DNA from: Pieris napi
Lineage: Eukaryota > Arthropoda > Insecta > Lepidoptera > Pieridae
NCBI RefSeq assembly: GCF_905475465.1
Contig: NC_062259.1
Coordinates: 4,908,501-4,972,500 of the forward strand
Length of the DNA: 64,000 bases
Direction: 5' to 3'
The notes below the pieces were generated by a model that saw only the letters and a program-made list of their open reading frames with translations, did not search any database and had not been told where the DNA came from. The position numbers were made by a program, and so were the translations under genes. Positions 11,901 to 25,400 of this stretch are shown here, piece after piece (positions within the stretch are counted from its first letter, which is position 1; each line of letters opens with the position of its first letter).

Positions 11901-13057
11901 ATACAATTTAGCCAAGTCTCCGGTACTTTCTAGCTAATTCCTGTCATTATTATTTTGTGTCATAACCATAACAAAACCTAAAAACTTTAGTCGAAAGAAT
12001 CACTACTGAAGATATAAATTTATGTTATAATTAAATGGAAAAAGTTTTTACAGTCTAAGGGATTTCCAAGATGGCCGACTCGGAAGGAAGAACCAATCAG
12101 TCAATTTACTCAGAAGCCAAGTAAATGCATTTCGCCCGAAGGAAATTGTTTCATATCTCGAGAAAATATACATTAAAACAAAGTGATTTAAATGCTATGT
12201 TCGCTGTAGTACACTACCCAAATATGGTGAAATAATATCTGCTCGATTCTAAATGACCTACGACGCAATTGAAATCATTCTGGCAGAGTGACCGTCCATT
12301 GGTGACGGGGTAAAATAATTTAGGTAATTCTCTTGGCCGTTTGCCCCCGTTTTATAAAAATGAATTTATCAGTCAGTCGTTATTTATCACCAAAGCTTGC
12401 ATCACCCACTATATAGCATGCAGCCATAAGTCTAAAAAAAGCTGTGACAAATTTGTAGGTCAGATTTGAATATAATTTTAAATGCAAAAAATTCCAAAGT
12501 GGTGATTATGTAAGCGTCTATCAATAACCTTTATAAATAGTCCTAAATCCGGTGAAACTGTTTGCTTAGCTTACTTAATAAGGCTACATAACCATGCTGA
12601 GGCAATCCAACTTCATGATACAACAGAAACAAGACGCATAAAGAGAACTATACCTTTTGAGTTAATAAAACTAGTGTAGTGAATAGTAAAGCGAATATAA
12701 GTACAAGTGCGGTATCTTGGACACACGAACATAGTGTCAAAAAATTTAGAACACTAAGACTGTCAATAAAGATTACCTTAGTTTAGTAGCTTAGTAGCTA
12801 TTCTCTAGTGTTGTAGAAAATTAAGTCAACATAATATTACTTATTAGCCATGATTATTGTAAAGGATAGATTGTAATTCACGTAAAAAAAGTAAAATAAA
12901 TATAAGTAAGTATTTCTAACCCAAGAAATGAAAAAATATATATTCTTTAAACTGAACAACCTGGCTCTTCACGCCTGTCAGTTGCAATACTTTCAGTTGT
13001 AAAAACAATTAAGTTTGAAGTCGACCTTAAAAGATGCAGTATATTAATTAAATAAAA
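8941..13057. other. Intergenic, AT-rich
   Basis: Upstream of flightin. The first 250 bases (to about 9190) are less AT-rich and may hold regulatory sequence. The rest has no exon-like reading frame. An AT-rich LINE-like tail (AATAAATAAATAAAAAGCC) is at about 11228. A 16-codon ATG frame at about 12071 (GGCCGACTCGG...) is too short to support as a gene. Confidence 0.45.
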
Positions 13058-13059
13058 AT

Positions 13060-13350
13060 GAGTGGCGCTACAGCCTTTCTAGGTCTGGGCCTCAGATTTT
13101 TTTTTTTTTACATAAGCATTTACCAATCTAATAGGTCGGTGATCAGCTTCCAGTGCCTGACACACGCCCTCGACTTTTTGGGTCTAAGTTATGTCGGTTT
13201 CCTCACGATGTTTTCCTTCACCGTTCCAGCGAATGTTAAATGCGCACATAGAAAGAAAGTCCAAAGCACAGCCGGGAATTGAACCTACGACCTCAGGGAT
13301 GAGAGACGCACGCTGAAGCCACTATACCAACACTGTTCTGCTCAATATTT
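13060..13350 (-). mobile_element. tRNA-derived SINE, near complete
   Basis: Read on the minus strand, it starts at about 13350 with an A-box-like TTGGTATAGTGGCTTC. It continues with a B-box-like GGTTCAATTCCCGGCTGTG and then the body with 'GTGAAGGAAAACATCGTGAGG' and 'GTGTCAGGCACTGG', ending in an A-rich stretch (poly-T on the plus strand at 13098). This is a well-represented lepidopteran SINE type. Degraded relatives are at 5068, 14230, 24395 and 39450. Confidence 0.75.
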
Positions 13351-14229
13351 ATTATATAGTGAGGTTCAAATAATATTCACACATTTCTAATACAAATTAT
13401 GACAGCGGGAAATTTCACTAACGTACAAATTATATGTGTTCGATGAGTAATTTAGATGCATTCTTGGAACTAGTTACACGCTAAATGTGCGTTCGAATGA
13501 ATTTACATTCACATTATGCGTAATCCATCAATTAATTTCGGAAATCCCTGCTGCTGCAGCATTCCATTCTCACAACTGTTAAAACTTAACTAATAACTTA
13601 GTACATAAACACTGATAACTCATTACTTAGTGTCTGAATAACGCAAGCAATTAAACGCCGATTGATAACATTTATTAAAAATTTGTATGTATTTAACTTG
13701 AATTATGAAGTATGCCGGCTAAAAAGCAAACATCGGATCAGGATTATTTTTGTTTTTTATTATAGTAATAAGTAATAACATAATAAGAATTCATTAGGGA
13801 AACCTTAATTCGATTGTATTAATCTACTTGAACGTGGTAGGTATGTGAAATAGGATCACTTTTGTTTTCGAATTTTCATTGCCAAAATCTGGGCTGCAGC
13901 CCAGGGCCCCGGGGGTACAGAGTGCCCCCAGTCCCCACTGTAAACCCTAACAATAAAATAAAATAATTTTTATGGTTATTAATTAAATTAAAAAAAAATC
14001 TGAAGATTAAAAAAAAAACAATCAAAAGGTCTATCGAATGGAATGATGAATCTATCCCCGGCGCTTGTTTTCGGTCGATTTTTTTTACAAAAGCGTCTAT
14101 TACCCAGAGCCCCACAAATTCACGATCCGACCATGAGGTAAACTGTTGTAGGGTTTTCTCAATATAATAACAAAAATATTATTATTGAAATATACGCTAT
14201 CAAATATGTACGCGATTCAATACTGTGAT

Positions 14230-14415
14230 TAATTTTTTATTTATATGTAATCCTTGTTGGTTGACCTCAGTGATGTGGTTTTCTTTAGGCATCGAGATTT
14301 TGGTTCAAAATACGCCAGTCCAGATTTCCTTTAGCGTATAATTAAGTGAAATACCGCACGCAGAAATCCATTGGTACACAGCCGGGGTTCAAACGCTAAT
14401 TCTAACACACATAAG
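14230..14415 (-). repeat. Degraded copy of the same SINE
   Basis: Contains 'GAAATCCATTGGTACACAGC' followed by CGGGGTTCAAAC, matching the B-box side of the SINE at 13060. The body is diverged. Confidence 0.5.
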
Positions 14416-14626
14416 TCGTAAATTAGTATTATTAATAGTAAATATGGTACAAATAAAGCGTAACACATGTACTATTAAATTCAAACACATTCCTTTTCAC
14501 CTAAAATTGTATAGTGTATATTGTATACCTGGCTCAAAGGCGGATCTATGAGACTCACTTCATGTACTTCATGTACATGTATGTTGTTCTCGATGAATAG
14601 ACGCATATAGTTTACACTTCAAGCAT

Positions 14627-14679
14627 TGAGAATACCTATTTCGCATTAGCAACAAGTTAAAACGAAATAGGTATTTTCA
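14627..14679. other. Perfect short hairpin
   Basis: AATACCTATTTCG and its exact complement CGAAATAGGTATT form a 13-bp stem. Flanking bases extend this to about 17 pairs with one G-T pair, and the loop is 19 bases. It is too short for a usual pre-miRNA and too short for a MITE. Confidence 0.5.
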
Positions 14680-15190
14680 ATTCCAAAAATGTTTGCCGTG
14701 AATTACAGATTAATAAATGATGTACCTATATTGAATGGCTTCAGCAGTTTCTATCGAAAATTCTTTAAGTATTTCATCAGGGTATTACTTTATATCAGGT
14801 TTCTAAGCATATCAATTAGATTTTGAGTTCTATTAAAGCTAAAATATAATGCCGAATTCTTAGAAATATAATCAAAGAAATATGTATTCAAGTAAATCTG
14901 TAATACCCTATAAAATGGACATAATTGAAAAGCCCTAGAAATGTAATTTCAATTTATTACCTTTCTAGTTACTTTATTCCTAAAGTACTTAGTCCAATAC
15001 CACCATCTGTAAGTGCTAGACAGTAGCTTCTAAACCACGTTGTTCGAGGTTGTAAGCCGAAAGATTACGACGCGATGGCGTCCTATTTCATTGTGATCAA
15101 TGGTCAACTATTCTATACCAACACGTGCTGTCACACATGATACGTCGTTCCGTTGGTCCAAGCGTTTATAGATTTATCACTTATAATACG

Positions 15191-15442
15191 GGATTATTTT
15201 TCCGACCCAAATGTCGGCCAATAGAATTGCACCATGAGACGAAATGTACAGTTAACAAATAAGAATTTCATAATGAATAAAACAACTAAGTACTTAATAC
15301 TTTTCTTGAAGCAACGACCAGAGAAAATTTTCACAAAAAATTATCAGTATTATTATATTACATGGTATTCCATGTAGGTTGTACCACGTGACGTCGAATG
15401 GTGCAATTCTATTGGCCGATATTTGGGTCGGAAAAATAATCC
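15191..15442. mobile_element. 252-bp MITE with 45-bp near-perfect terminal inverted repeats
   Basis: The left end GGATTATTTTTCCGACCC (15191-15235) and the right end (15398-15442) are inverted copies matching at 44 of 45 positions by eye. The interior is AT-rich and non-coding. No clear target-site duplication was found, so the exact outer edge may differ by a few bases. The near-identity of the arms suggests a recent insertion. Confidence 0.7.
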
Positions 15443-15449
15443 GGTAAAA

Positions 15450-17720
15450 TGGTTTTCAGAATCTTACAAAGCGAAAAAAAGGTAGAAGCTAATCTATCCA
15501 ACGATTTTGAAAGATATATATTACACAAAAAGTCTCATATTATAAAGAACAATATTTAGTTGTGTGCGAATTCTCAGATGTATGCAATGTGTTCCTAGAG
15601 TTTTAATGATTATGAACAACAATAGTCTGTCAGCTGATCGGTGTCACTGAAACAAAAATATTGATGTATTTGGCTTCAATCTGATTGCCTCGCTTTACGC
15701 GCCAATTCACAAGGTATTATACAACTTAAAATAAATGTGGTAGACAGTAGTTTTTAATAGTTTGCTCGATTTCTAGTTGGAGCATATTTCCCATCGCATA
15801 ATTCGCCTCTGTTGGTTTGTTTTCATTAGTTGAAAGAAAGTTGGGCTCGTATGTGCTGAAGCGGCCTGTAAGAAACTCAGGTTCATAAAACAGCTTCATT
15901 CAGGCATATTAATAATTTTATTAATAAGTCAAATAATTAACCAATACTTTTAGCAATGATTTAGGTTTGGTTAGTTCTAGTCACGCTAGAATTAAATAGG
16001 ACCATAAAGTCAATCTCCTTTTTTTTATTAATTGGTATATACATCTCCACTGTCTATCTATAGATAGATTTTGTAAACATTTATTATCTTATATTTGATA
16101 GTAATGTATTAACTGATGGTGTTGTTTGACATATTTATTTCAGTTCTTGAGACACCTATATTATTCCTCCACGCAAATAGAAAAGTATTTCCTGAAAAAT
16201 TCAAGTCTCGTAAGTATTGATTACCATATTAAAAATATAACATTATATGTACGTTACCTATCAACATGCTCGAATTATTTCACAAGTGAAACTTTTAATG
16301 AAAGCCTTAACGAACGCCTTCGCTCGTTCATTGTTTCGATTCGTGTACTGCCTTGTAATCTTGATGGGAACGTCTTAAAGTTTCAGCGCTTTTATTATAC
16401 CTCTTATTACCAACTCAAACATAATTTGCTATTGAGCGTTGAACATTTGACTGAAATTCGAAATTTGAAAATAACGCCATCTCTTGTCATGCTTGAAATC
16501 TGAAACTAATTCTGTTCGATAGATTTTTATTTTGATCGTATGCAACTTTCTGTTCGTGCCACTAGATGTCTCATTTCGGATTTTAGTTATATTTTTTATG
16601 CCTTGCTAGAGGGAAGATTTATTTCTGCTTATTAAGTTCCGACTTCAATTATGTTTCTTCTTAAGACAATAAATATTTGAGGAATACTTTCGACTTTAAC
16701 CTTTATAATACATATTATTATTTACGTAAATTTGAAACACTCTACGTCTAATTAATTGAACTTAACTGCTACTGAACGTACATATAAATACATATGTATA
16801 CATTTTACATAGATATTGGGAATTAAAGGTAAAAGATACATATATTGAAATAATTTTTTTACATGCGGAAGTCTACTTAGCGCCAAGTCTCCTGGCCCCC
16901 ATACCTTATCAGTCATAGTAGAGTTAAAGAAGCCATACGCTACATGCGTTGTTGGAATAAATTTGCCTTATTTAAATTTCAAGCGTAGTTTATAGAAAAG
17001 CTGTAATTAAAATTTTAATCAAGGATTGAAAACATAATATTCGAATACATTTTATTAATTGCAGTTTCAGTACCTGGAAAAACCGGATATTAATTTTGCG
17101 AACTCTCATATGAGTTATTAGTATTTACATTGGACAAATAAGTAAAACTGTATTTGACGAAATTGTTTATTTTGTTGAATTTATTTCTGCTTGATTTAGC
17201 GTACCGTTAATTTGCCCAAACGTGCGCCAGAAACGTATTGAATAATCCATACAGGAGTCATTCTTAGCGCTAAGTTTTGAATCATCAACACTTCTGGACA
17301 CAACAAGGCGAGAAGCAAAAATTTTTTATATCATAGAAATTTATATACGTATATATTTCCTCTCTAATAACTATGTGTATATGTTGACGTACAATACACA
17401 CATAAAAGGATCTAACATTACAGACGGGGAATTCATTTTTGTTTTATACTTTGTAGATATAAGATATCGCGAAGCATAGGAATAACATACAACACAGGTA
17501 ATAGTTAATTACAGAGGCAATCTGCAATTGGCATTTTTACATTGTATTCATAATGAAAGAGAATATTTTAATTAATCTTTGATTATGTTGTTAGATATGC
17601 CCCGCGGTATGCAAACTATATATATAAATGTACGTACCTCCTACTTCATAAATATATAGTATATTTTACAATATTCATTACCTATTATGTAGGTTAATAA
17701 TATTATGTAAAAATTGCATT
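15450..17720. other. Intergenic, AT-rich
   Basis: No recognisable exon. A 125-codon plus-strand ORF at 16126-16503 has no family resemblance, is rich in Tyr, Leu, Ser and Asn as AT-rich chance frames are, and is not called. Confidence 0.45.
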
Positions 17721-17739
17721 ACTGCTACTGTATATAAAT

Positions 17740-18035
17740 AAGTATAAATTTCACGCAGGTGAATCGAATTAAGGATAAGAGATTCAGACTCGAAGTTATG
17801 CGCAAAGTATGACTCGGGTATGTCCAATATCTTTTAACCTGTGAAACCGCTGACGCTAACTTTCCACTCTTATTCTTGTATAGTAAACGTTTCTTAAGGC
17901 AGTTTTTGCCACCCATCATCATGTGGAACCAGCTGCCCACTGAAGTATTTCCGAACCAATTCAACTTAGGGCCCGTCAAGACAAGAGCGTACCAATTCTT
18001 GAAAGGCCGGCAACGCACTTGCGAGCAATGTAATA
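17740..18035 (+). mobile_element. LINE 3' fragment
   Basis: The plus-strand frame contains FLPPIIMWNQLPTEVFPNQF followed by KTRAYQFLKGRQRT. This matches the common C-terminal end of lepidopteran non-LTR reverse transcriptases. It is followed by the GGCCGGCAACGCACTTGCGAG block. A stop interrupts the upstream frame. Another tail of this type is at 56340. Confidence 0.65.
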
Positions 18036-18848
18036 AAATATATATTTATGTATATCAAGTACAGTAGAAATAAAGTGCATTTTTTTTTCATATTATGCAA
18101 TACTCTTAATCTACATCATAATAATATACAGTATTGTATATTTGTATATTGGAAATAAAATTATTACATCCATGTTTGTGGAGAGTATATTGGCAATTTT
18201 GTTTAAAATGAAATACTATTGATGAATAACGCTTTTATTTTGAAGCATTTTTGTTATGTGAAAATAATTAAAATGCACATCACATACCGACTCGAAAGAC
18301 GTCGTGAACGATTGGCAAGTGGTAGCGGATGATCAGCAAAGGTGGCGTTTTCTAGTGTCACAGGCCACAGATTAATTTGGGTCGCTGCACAACCGGTGTA
18401 AGTAAATGAACATTACATAAATATACTATATTGGTCATGGAGCAAAAACACTTCTATATCTGTTACTGTCTTACCTACTGGGCTTCCTTCGAAACCATTA
18501 AAGTACTTCAATAAATTGATTCGCAGAAAATTGAAATTGGACGACCTTATTAAATATTAAATAGCGAAACCCTGAGGCGGTAAGTTTAAGTAATTTGAGT
18601 TCATTAATGACACAAACGAATTAAATAATTTGCCATTTTTTTGTAAAAGTTAAATCATATAAAAAACATAAACATGAAATAGTAATATTGCAACAATTGA
18701 ACTTTTTTTAAAATAAATCTTACGAAAACCTTAATAGTTAGTATACAGAAGGAAGAAGAGCCAATAATTAAATGTCATATAAAGTATCTAAATTACTACA
18801 GCTAAAATAATACTAATCTTGTAATAAAACCAACAGAATAAGTATATT

Positions 18849-18854
18849 TTTATT
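18849..18854 (-). terminator. Poly(A) signal of the probable myofilin gene
   Basis: AATAAA on the minus strand about 110 bases past the stop codon. Confidence 0.5.
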
Positions 18855-18961
18855 TTATAACACAACATATATAATAGAGACCGACAGAATTGAGAAATGC
18901 ATAAAAAATTGCTTATCTTTAAGTCTTCTAAGATCTGATCGCTACGAATCTATGACTCCTC

Positions 18962-19453
18962 TTAAAAGGTGACTTGTTTCTTCTCTCGTTCAGCTCGGAT
19001 CGTAATTTTTGAAGCGGCTACAGTTGTGTCAGCTTCGGTGTCTGCGACGAGGGCTCTAAGGCGAGCGGCACGTTTCTCTCTAGCCGCGGTTCGCTCGCTC
19101 AGTTCCGACATTTCATCCTCTAGATCAGTTAGACGCGCCCTGGTGGCTTTGGCCCTTTGTACGGCAGCGGATTCCTCATCTACGTCCTTCAACGCTGTCC
19201 ACTTAGTCAGTGAGTTCTCTTCGTTAATTCTACGCGCTATGCGTTTCTCTGTGCGATCTTCATTCTCTTTCAGAGCTCTTCTTGCGTTAGATACCTCACT
19301 TTGACCAATACCAACAGTTTCAAGGATCTTGTCCGTAATAAAGTTGGTTTTTATGCGATTTTCCAGGTTTGATACGTTGCTCTCAAAATCAATATCATCG
19401 GAGAATCGAGATACCTTCTTACTCGCGCGGAGACGTTTTAGCGATTCAGTGAT
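18962..19453 (-). CDS. Mf: Probable myofilin, exon 2 (last coding exon)
   Basis: Begins after TTATTACAG with ITESLKRLRASKKVS and ends REKKQVTF followed by TAA. It is dominated by Glu, Lys, Arg and Ala. Composition is clearly more GC-rich than the flanks, as expected for coding sequence. Confidence 0.7.
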   Translation of the reverse strand: MTESLKRLRASKKVSRFSDDIDFESNVSNLENRIKTNFITDKILETVGIGQSEVSNARRALKENEDRTEKRIARRINEENSLTKWTALKDVDEESAAVQRAKATRARLTDLEDEMSELSERTAAREKRAARLRALVADTEADTTVAASKITIRAEREKKQVTF

Positions 19454-22400
19454 CTGTAATAAAGAGTATCAAGATTATTACGTTTACGATACACATATTC
19501 AAATAGTTTGGAATATGTAAGTTTTTCCTGTTCTATTTCTATTTGGCTTGATGCGTACGATATGTAGGTGAGTGTGCCTTGCATGAGATAGTTAATTTTA
19601 TCGTCCAATTGTTAAAGATCAACCAACGGACGCCCGTGTCACATACAACTGACCATCAATCACGCGAAGGAATCCAGATTAAATTGTTCGTGAAGCTTAC
19701 TGAGGTAACAAGAATACGCACCAGTATTTAATTTACACCTTTACGTCAAGTAAGAATATTAAATTCAATGTAGTTTTTTATGGTACATGATGGATTGATT
19801 AGAACATGTCGTACAGTTTGCATTAAAAAATTATCCTATAACAAAGTGAATGATCGTATCATAAGAGAAGAAACGTGCTATATCTTTATTATTATCTTGT
19901 TATTTATTACGGTTGTTTATAGAGAAAAATTAATAGACAAATTTAGAATACAACTGTTTCTTCCGTATGTAGGCCCACATTAAACAATTATTCTACCTTC
20001 GTGGAGAATCTTTTTACCTTGTAAAACTTTAAACGATTTAAGTGAACCAGTCGACCATTTAAACGTCCAGACGGTTTCCTTCAACTATTTGTTAAATGTA
20101 CCTTGTTGATAATATAATTGTATGTATTCCGCTGAAGACCCTTTCCAAATGCAGATGAAACATAACTTTATATACGAGTAGATCTTCATAAAAGGAACTT
20201 GGCGTTTAGTAACTCAGTACTTCTTTTATAAATAATTACTAAGTGGATTATTAATCAAAACTTGTTTCTTACTTTATGCGCTATTAAAGTTTGATTGAAA
20301 TAAAATACTATGAAATGGTCGCGAGTAATGCGTCCAATACTTTTTAGATTGAAGCAGATGAACATATTCGGTCTTATTCAACATTTTGCATGCAACAGTC
20401 TTGGTATGAAATCCTTAAAACCTTTACCATGTTCCACCGAGTTAAAAAATCTAAGATTTATCGTATGCGCAATTAACACTCAACACGTACGGTAAGTCAT
20501 ATATCGTAAACGACTTACAGTTTAAAAAAAGTAAAGAAAGAAAGGAAAAAAAGAGAGTTTAGCATCACTGATTTTTATATATCTTTATATTTGTAAAGTG
20601 AAAGCAATGAAAAACTAGATATGAAAAACCTTTTTCACTGACGCAATCATCAATTTAGAGTAGGGTCGGTTTTGTAACTGAACATAGTCGAAGGATTTAG
20701 TAAAGTTCGACTCCGTTAATACAGAAATTATGGTTGATCTCCTAGTCCTATATCTCTAGAAAACGAGAGCCATAAATTATTGTGATGTTAATTATATCTA
20801 CTTACTTATTAAATATTTAAACAAAAATTAATTTTAAAGTGTAATACATTAATTTAAGTGTTTTCTTAGTTACATAGAAGTAATCGGAGGAGGCCGCCAC
20901 TTAACGATAAGTAATAGATAAGTATCCCGAGGAACGAACTAATTTGGATGGTGATCAACAGCCTTTTTTTTTTAGTAATTAATCATTTTGATATCAATCA
21001 ACTGAATTAAAGGATTGAATCATTTCAATTAAAAAGAGACATATTTGTTACGGCCATTAATCGCAATTCACGTGTACCACAAATTAGTTGGACGGTAACA
21101 AATAGCCAACATTATTAAACAAACATATATAACATACATGTAGGCAGTACAACGGTGAATTTGTTAAATGGTATATTAAAAGTAAAAAAAATCATATTTT
21201 CTAACAAATTTAGCAGTTAACACTATTTTAGTTTAACCAACCAAAAGATACAATAACGTAAAACAGTGCATTAATTTATTCTACTAATGTAATATAAAAT
21301 ATTAGTTTATCATCATAAGATAACTATTAAGTGTTTTTTATTATGACCACAAAACGTCTATACAAATAGTCTTCTGGATGTACTAATGTGAAACAAACCA
21401 TAATAAAAAAAATTATATCCCTACTATAGATTCAGTGGGTCTAAAGAAAGACTTTATCCAGACCCGATACTCAGGAAAAAGATTATAACCATTATTAGAT
21501 TTCGATTTATTATTCTTTTTCCATTTGTTGACACTAAAATAAAAATGTATTTTCAAATCACATCTATTTCCAGCACTACATGCGCATTGAATAATTCAAT
21601 CATGTGTTAAAAATAATTTATATGTGGGTTGCTGCAATTACGTTTGCTTTACACATAATATAGTTCTATTTATAAAACGCAGAGGAAATAAATAAAATTC
21701 AACAACACTTTTCACAGAGTAACTTTGAAGTACTTCATTGACACTGGAACTGAGTGTTTCAAAGAGATGCAAACGGACAGGTAACAAAGACCGGTCCCTT
21801 ATAATATGAACACATGTAAATACATATCGCTCAAAAAGTTTTGAGTAAAAAGATCCCATATTATGCATAGATATTTAAAGATGTTATTCACTACCTACGT
21901 ACTTGTGTAGACGGGTACCACATACACGTGTTAGTAATCCTATTAGTGCCTAGAAAATATTTTACTAAATATTATTCCGATCAGATTTTTTCGCCTCGAT
22001 ATTTTCAGGATCGAATTCCACAATATTTTAAGACCCTTGAGTTTATTGATTCGTTCGTTTTTTAGGCTTTTATTATTTTAGTAACAGTAGTTGACTTATA
22101 GCAGTATACCAATAATGTCAAATTTAATCAAACAAAAAGTTTTTTGTATCGGTGTAATTCTACGTACATTATTAATTTGCGCTTAATAGTGTTCGTAGAA
22201 TTGTTAACGTTCAATGTACTAACCGAACTTTCTAGGAATATCAATTTTATGAAATAAATTATTTGCCTTAATTAAAGTTTGCATGTGCAGTGAACTAAAT
22301 ACTCATTATAATTTGGTAACTGAATATCGTTGTGTTTTCTGAACATTTATACAACAATCTTGCTTTGACATCGTAACATGTTATTTTTATAACGTAAGAC

Positions 22401-25400
22401 AAGATAATTTGTTTGTATTAAACCGACATTTAGATACAACTACGAGAGCTCCAATATACAAACCCATTCCATGTTAATAGAATTTCACTTGTATTACATT
22501 CCCTGATTGCACTTTGCATTGCAATCGCCGTTCCAGTTTATTAAAAACTCAAAATCAATGCAGTATAATAATTAGTTTCGTCATTTTATCTTATGACTAA
22601 TTATGTGGTTGTTTAATGTGTTGTAAATTAGAAAATTCAGTGTGAAAGTGCTAGATTCGATCACCGAAACCATTATTGTAGTACTTATGGTAGGCACAAA
22701 AGAGTGTTTTTGTACTTAAATAAATCCAATCGAAAAAATGTTATAAGTATAAGTTGTCTTGACCTTACGGTGGGAAGACCGTAATAGCTAATAAGGAGTT
22801 CTTAACATCGTCTGCTTATTTTAAATACATACAACATCTATTAAGTAGTAAGTATTTTGTATATCAATGCATATTTACGATAACCTACTTGAGTCAAGAC
22901 ATTCGGCAATATGATTTTTACCGATTTCATGAGATCTTACCGTTGAGAATTGCACTAACATCAAGCTTTATATACTTGGCAAAAATATAAATACCCGATT
23001 CCAATTGAGCAACGGTTAATTTCAGGCTTACGTAAATAAGGTAGTTATTCATAGCTGAATGGTCAGTGAATCAATAAAGGTTTTATTGGTTTCAAAACCA
23101 AATAACCCCACATATTGAATGTACAAAATAACCAGGGGCTTCGTAATAAACTCATCTGCTTTCATTTAAATAATGTTATTGAGTCACGTTGTAGCAGACT
23201 GTGTTTGTTTGAACTAACCAAATACGAACTACACTTGTAAGCTATGCACATGTTGTGGTTTAACTTAATTGATATCACCTTTTCATACGCGATAGCGCAC
23301 CAATTATTATTGACTGATATTTAGTTTCAAAGGGTTTTCACGAATGACCAATTCTTTTTCAAATATTTCATATTCATAAGCTATGAGAAATGATTTTAAT
23401 AGTCAAATTAATTTTCAATTATATATAAAATTTGATTTGTGTAATAAAGTAGGTACTAAAGCATTTGTTGTTTACTAACGAATTCTAGAAATTGTTCATT
23501 TCTTATTGTTTATTTATAAAAGAATGTATGTATTGGATTTATCGTATCTTTGTTTTACTGAGAAGCGAATAAATATAAAAAATAATAATAAGCAAAATAA
23601 ACGTTTTTATCAACCTTATTTGAAGCCGAATGTCCTAATTGGGAATAGAGTTATTTTATTTTAGTTTACATTATTGTATCTGTTATACCTACATAAATCG
23701 TCTTTGTTTTACGCAATACAAACAATGAAATAATACTCAAGTGAAATGATCGACGTTTCATGTCTCTCGCTACCACGACTGCTGAAAAGTTCTCATAACG
23801 ACTTAATAATTTAAAACGCTTTTATATCTGTGAAGGCGTTTTTAATATATAAGGGGACAAGTGGAAGCTCGACGTTCTGGAACGGTTCTCTATAACTAAC
23901 AATAGTGATAGTGATAGTTCTTTCAATAGACGAAAGCTGCTGTCAGAACCCTGAGATCACGCGGTATTTAAAATCAATATTGTAATCGGGGCTGCAATCT
24001 TTATTACCTGATGTAGTTTTGCCGTAACTCAAATCATTCCTCTTGCGCTCGGAATTTGAGGGCCGAAATTTTTAATCAATCCTAATCCAATTTTTTCCAT
24101 CTAAGCTTGGTATTACAATCATGCTAATCCAAAAATCTATAGTGAGGGAAGGATCACGCAAAAGATAGCTTGAAATCTTTCGTCGAATAAACAATCGGAT
24201 AGCAGATTTGTTATATTGGCATGCAGATTGGAGATCGATTTTTAGATAGGATACAAACCAAGATTGGTTATAATCTTAGATTAAGGATACATTATTAATT
24301 TTGGGCGTGAATGACTTAACGGCCTTGTCATAGGTCATCTTGGATTGATTTGTTTATATTGATTATGTAAAATACCCTTCAAGAATGGATAAACCCTTTC
24401 TGCCTGTTGCACGCTGTCGATATTCCAAAGCGTATTGGCTACCTCACGATGTTTTTTTTCACCGTATGAGCAAATAACAATTACGCCCAAAGGCACAAAT
24501 AGCTAACACTTCTTAACCAAGCAAACAGCCTAATAAAAACAATTTTTAAACAAACAAAAACTATTTTTGTAATTAATATCCCAACGCAAATTCAATTTCC
24601 ATTTGAACAGAGTGCTTTTAAATGTCAGTCAACTATTTCAAGATGACAGGAGTGCTGCCAAATTTCGATCAGTTTATTTGATGGGAAAATCATAATTAGT
24701 GATTGAGTTTTGGAGTATTGGACGAATGAAAAAACAAAACCAGGACACGCTCCATGCTGATAATTCGATCGCTTACAAATATTGCAATATTGACTATTTA
24801 AAATATAACATTTTAATACGTTACAGACCGCAACAGAAAATAGAAAGCATACAACTAAAAACTACATAAATTTATTATTTAAATTTAAAAGCTTGTTTTA
24901 ATTTATTGTTTAATTAGTTACTGATTTTTGTTTTATATTTATTTATATATTTAATGATTTATTATTCGAGTAATCGAGCCTCGACGTTTTCCATGTTATC
25001 TCCAAACGCGTATTTACAAAGGAAATAAGCAAATCGTATGAATTTTATGATCAATGATCATCTAAAAACGCACACACTAATACACCACGTATTTCAAATT
25101 TCCACACACACCCCAACAAGTAAATTATTAGTACATTATGTTCTTTGTATATTTGGTTTTAGCCATTTTAGCTATATTTTTATTTTAAATAAAATCTTTT
25201 AAAAAAAGCTGTGGATTATTAATAAACTCCTACTTTGGAATAAAAATACCTTTTCCACTTTTCCATAAAGGAAACAATACAATATATGTGTGTATGTATG
25301 TGCCCGGTCGGTAAATAGCGAGACACAACCTATTATATCTACTCGTATATGATATAAGTTTTACACCAGTAAAACAGTCTTCCTATATTAGATGGTACTT

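Noticed and set aside
16126..16503. 125-codon plus-strand ORF
   Set aside because: No recognisable domain, AT-driven composition, no splice context or neighbours supporting it.
18969..19304. 111-codon plus-strand ORF, Ser/Arg/Ala-rich
   Set aside because: Antisense shadow of the probable myofilin exon 2, whose frame has the spliced coiled-coil coding content.
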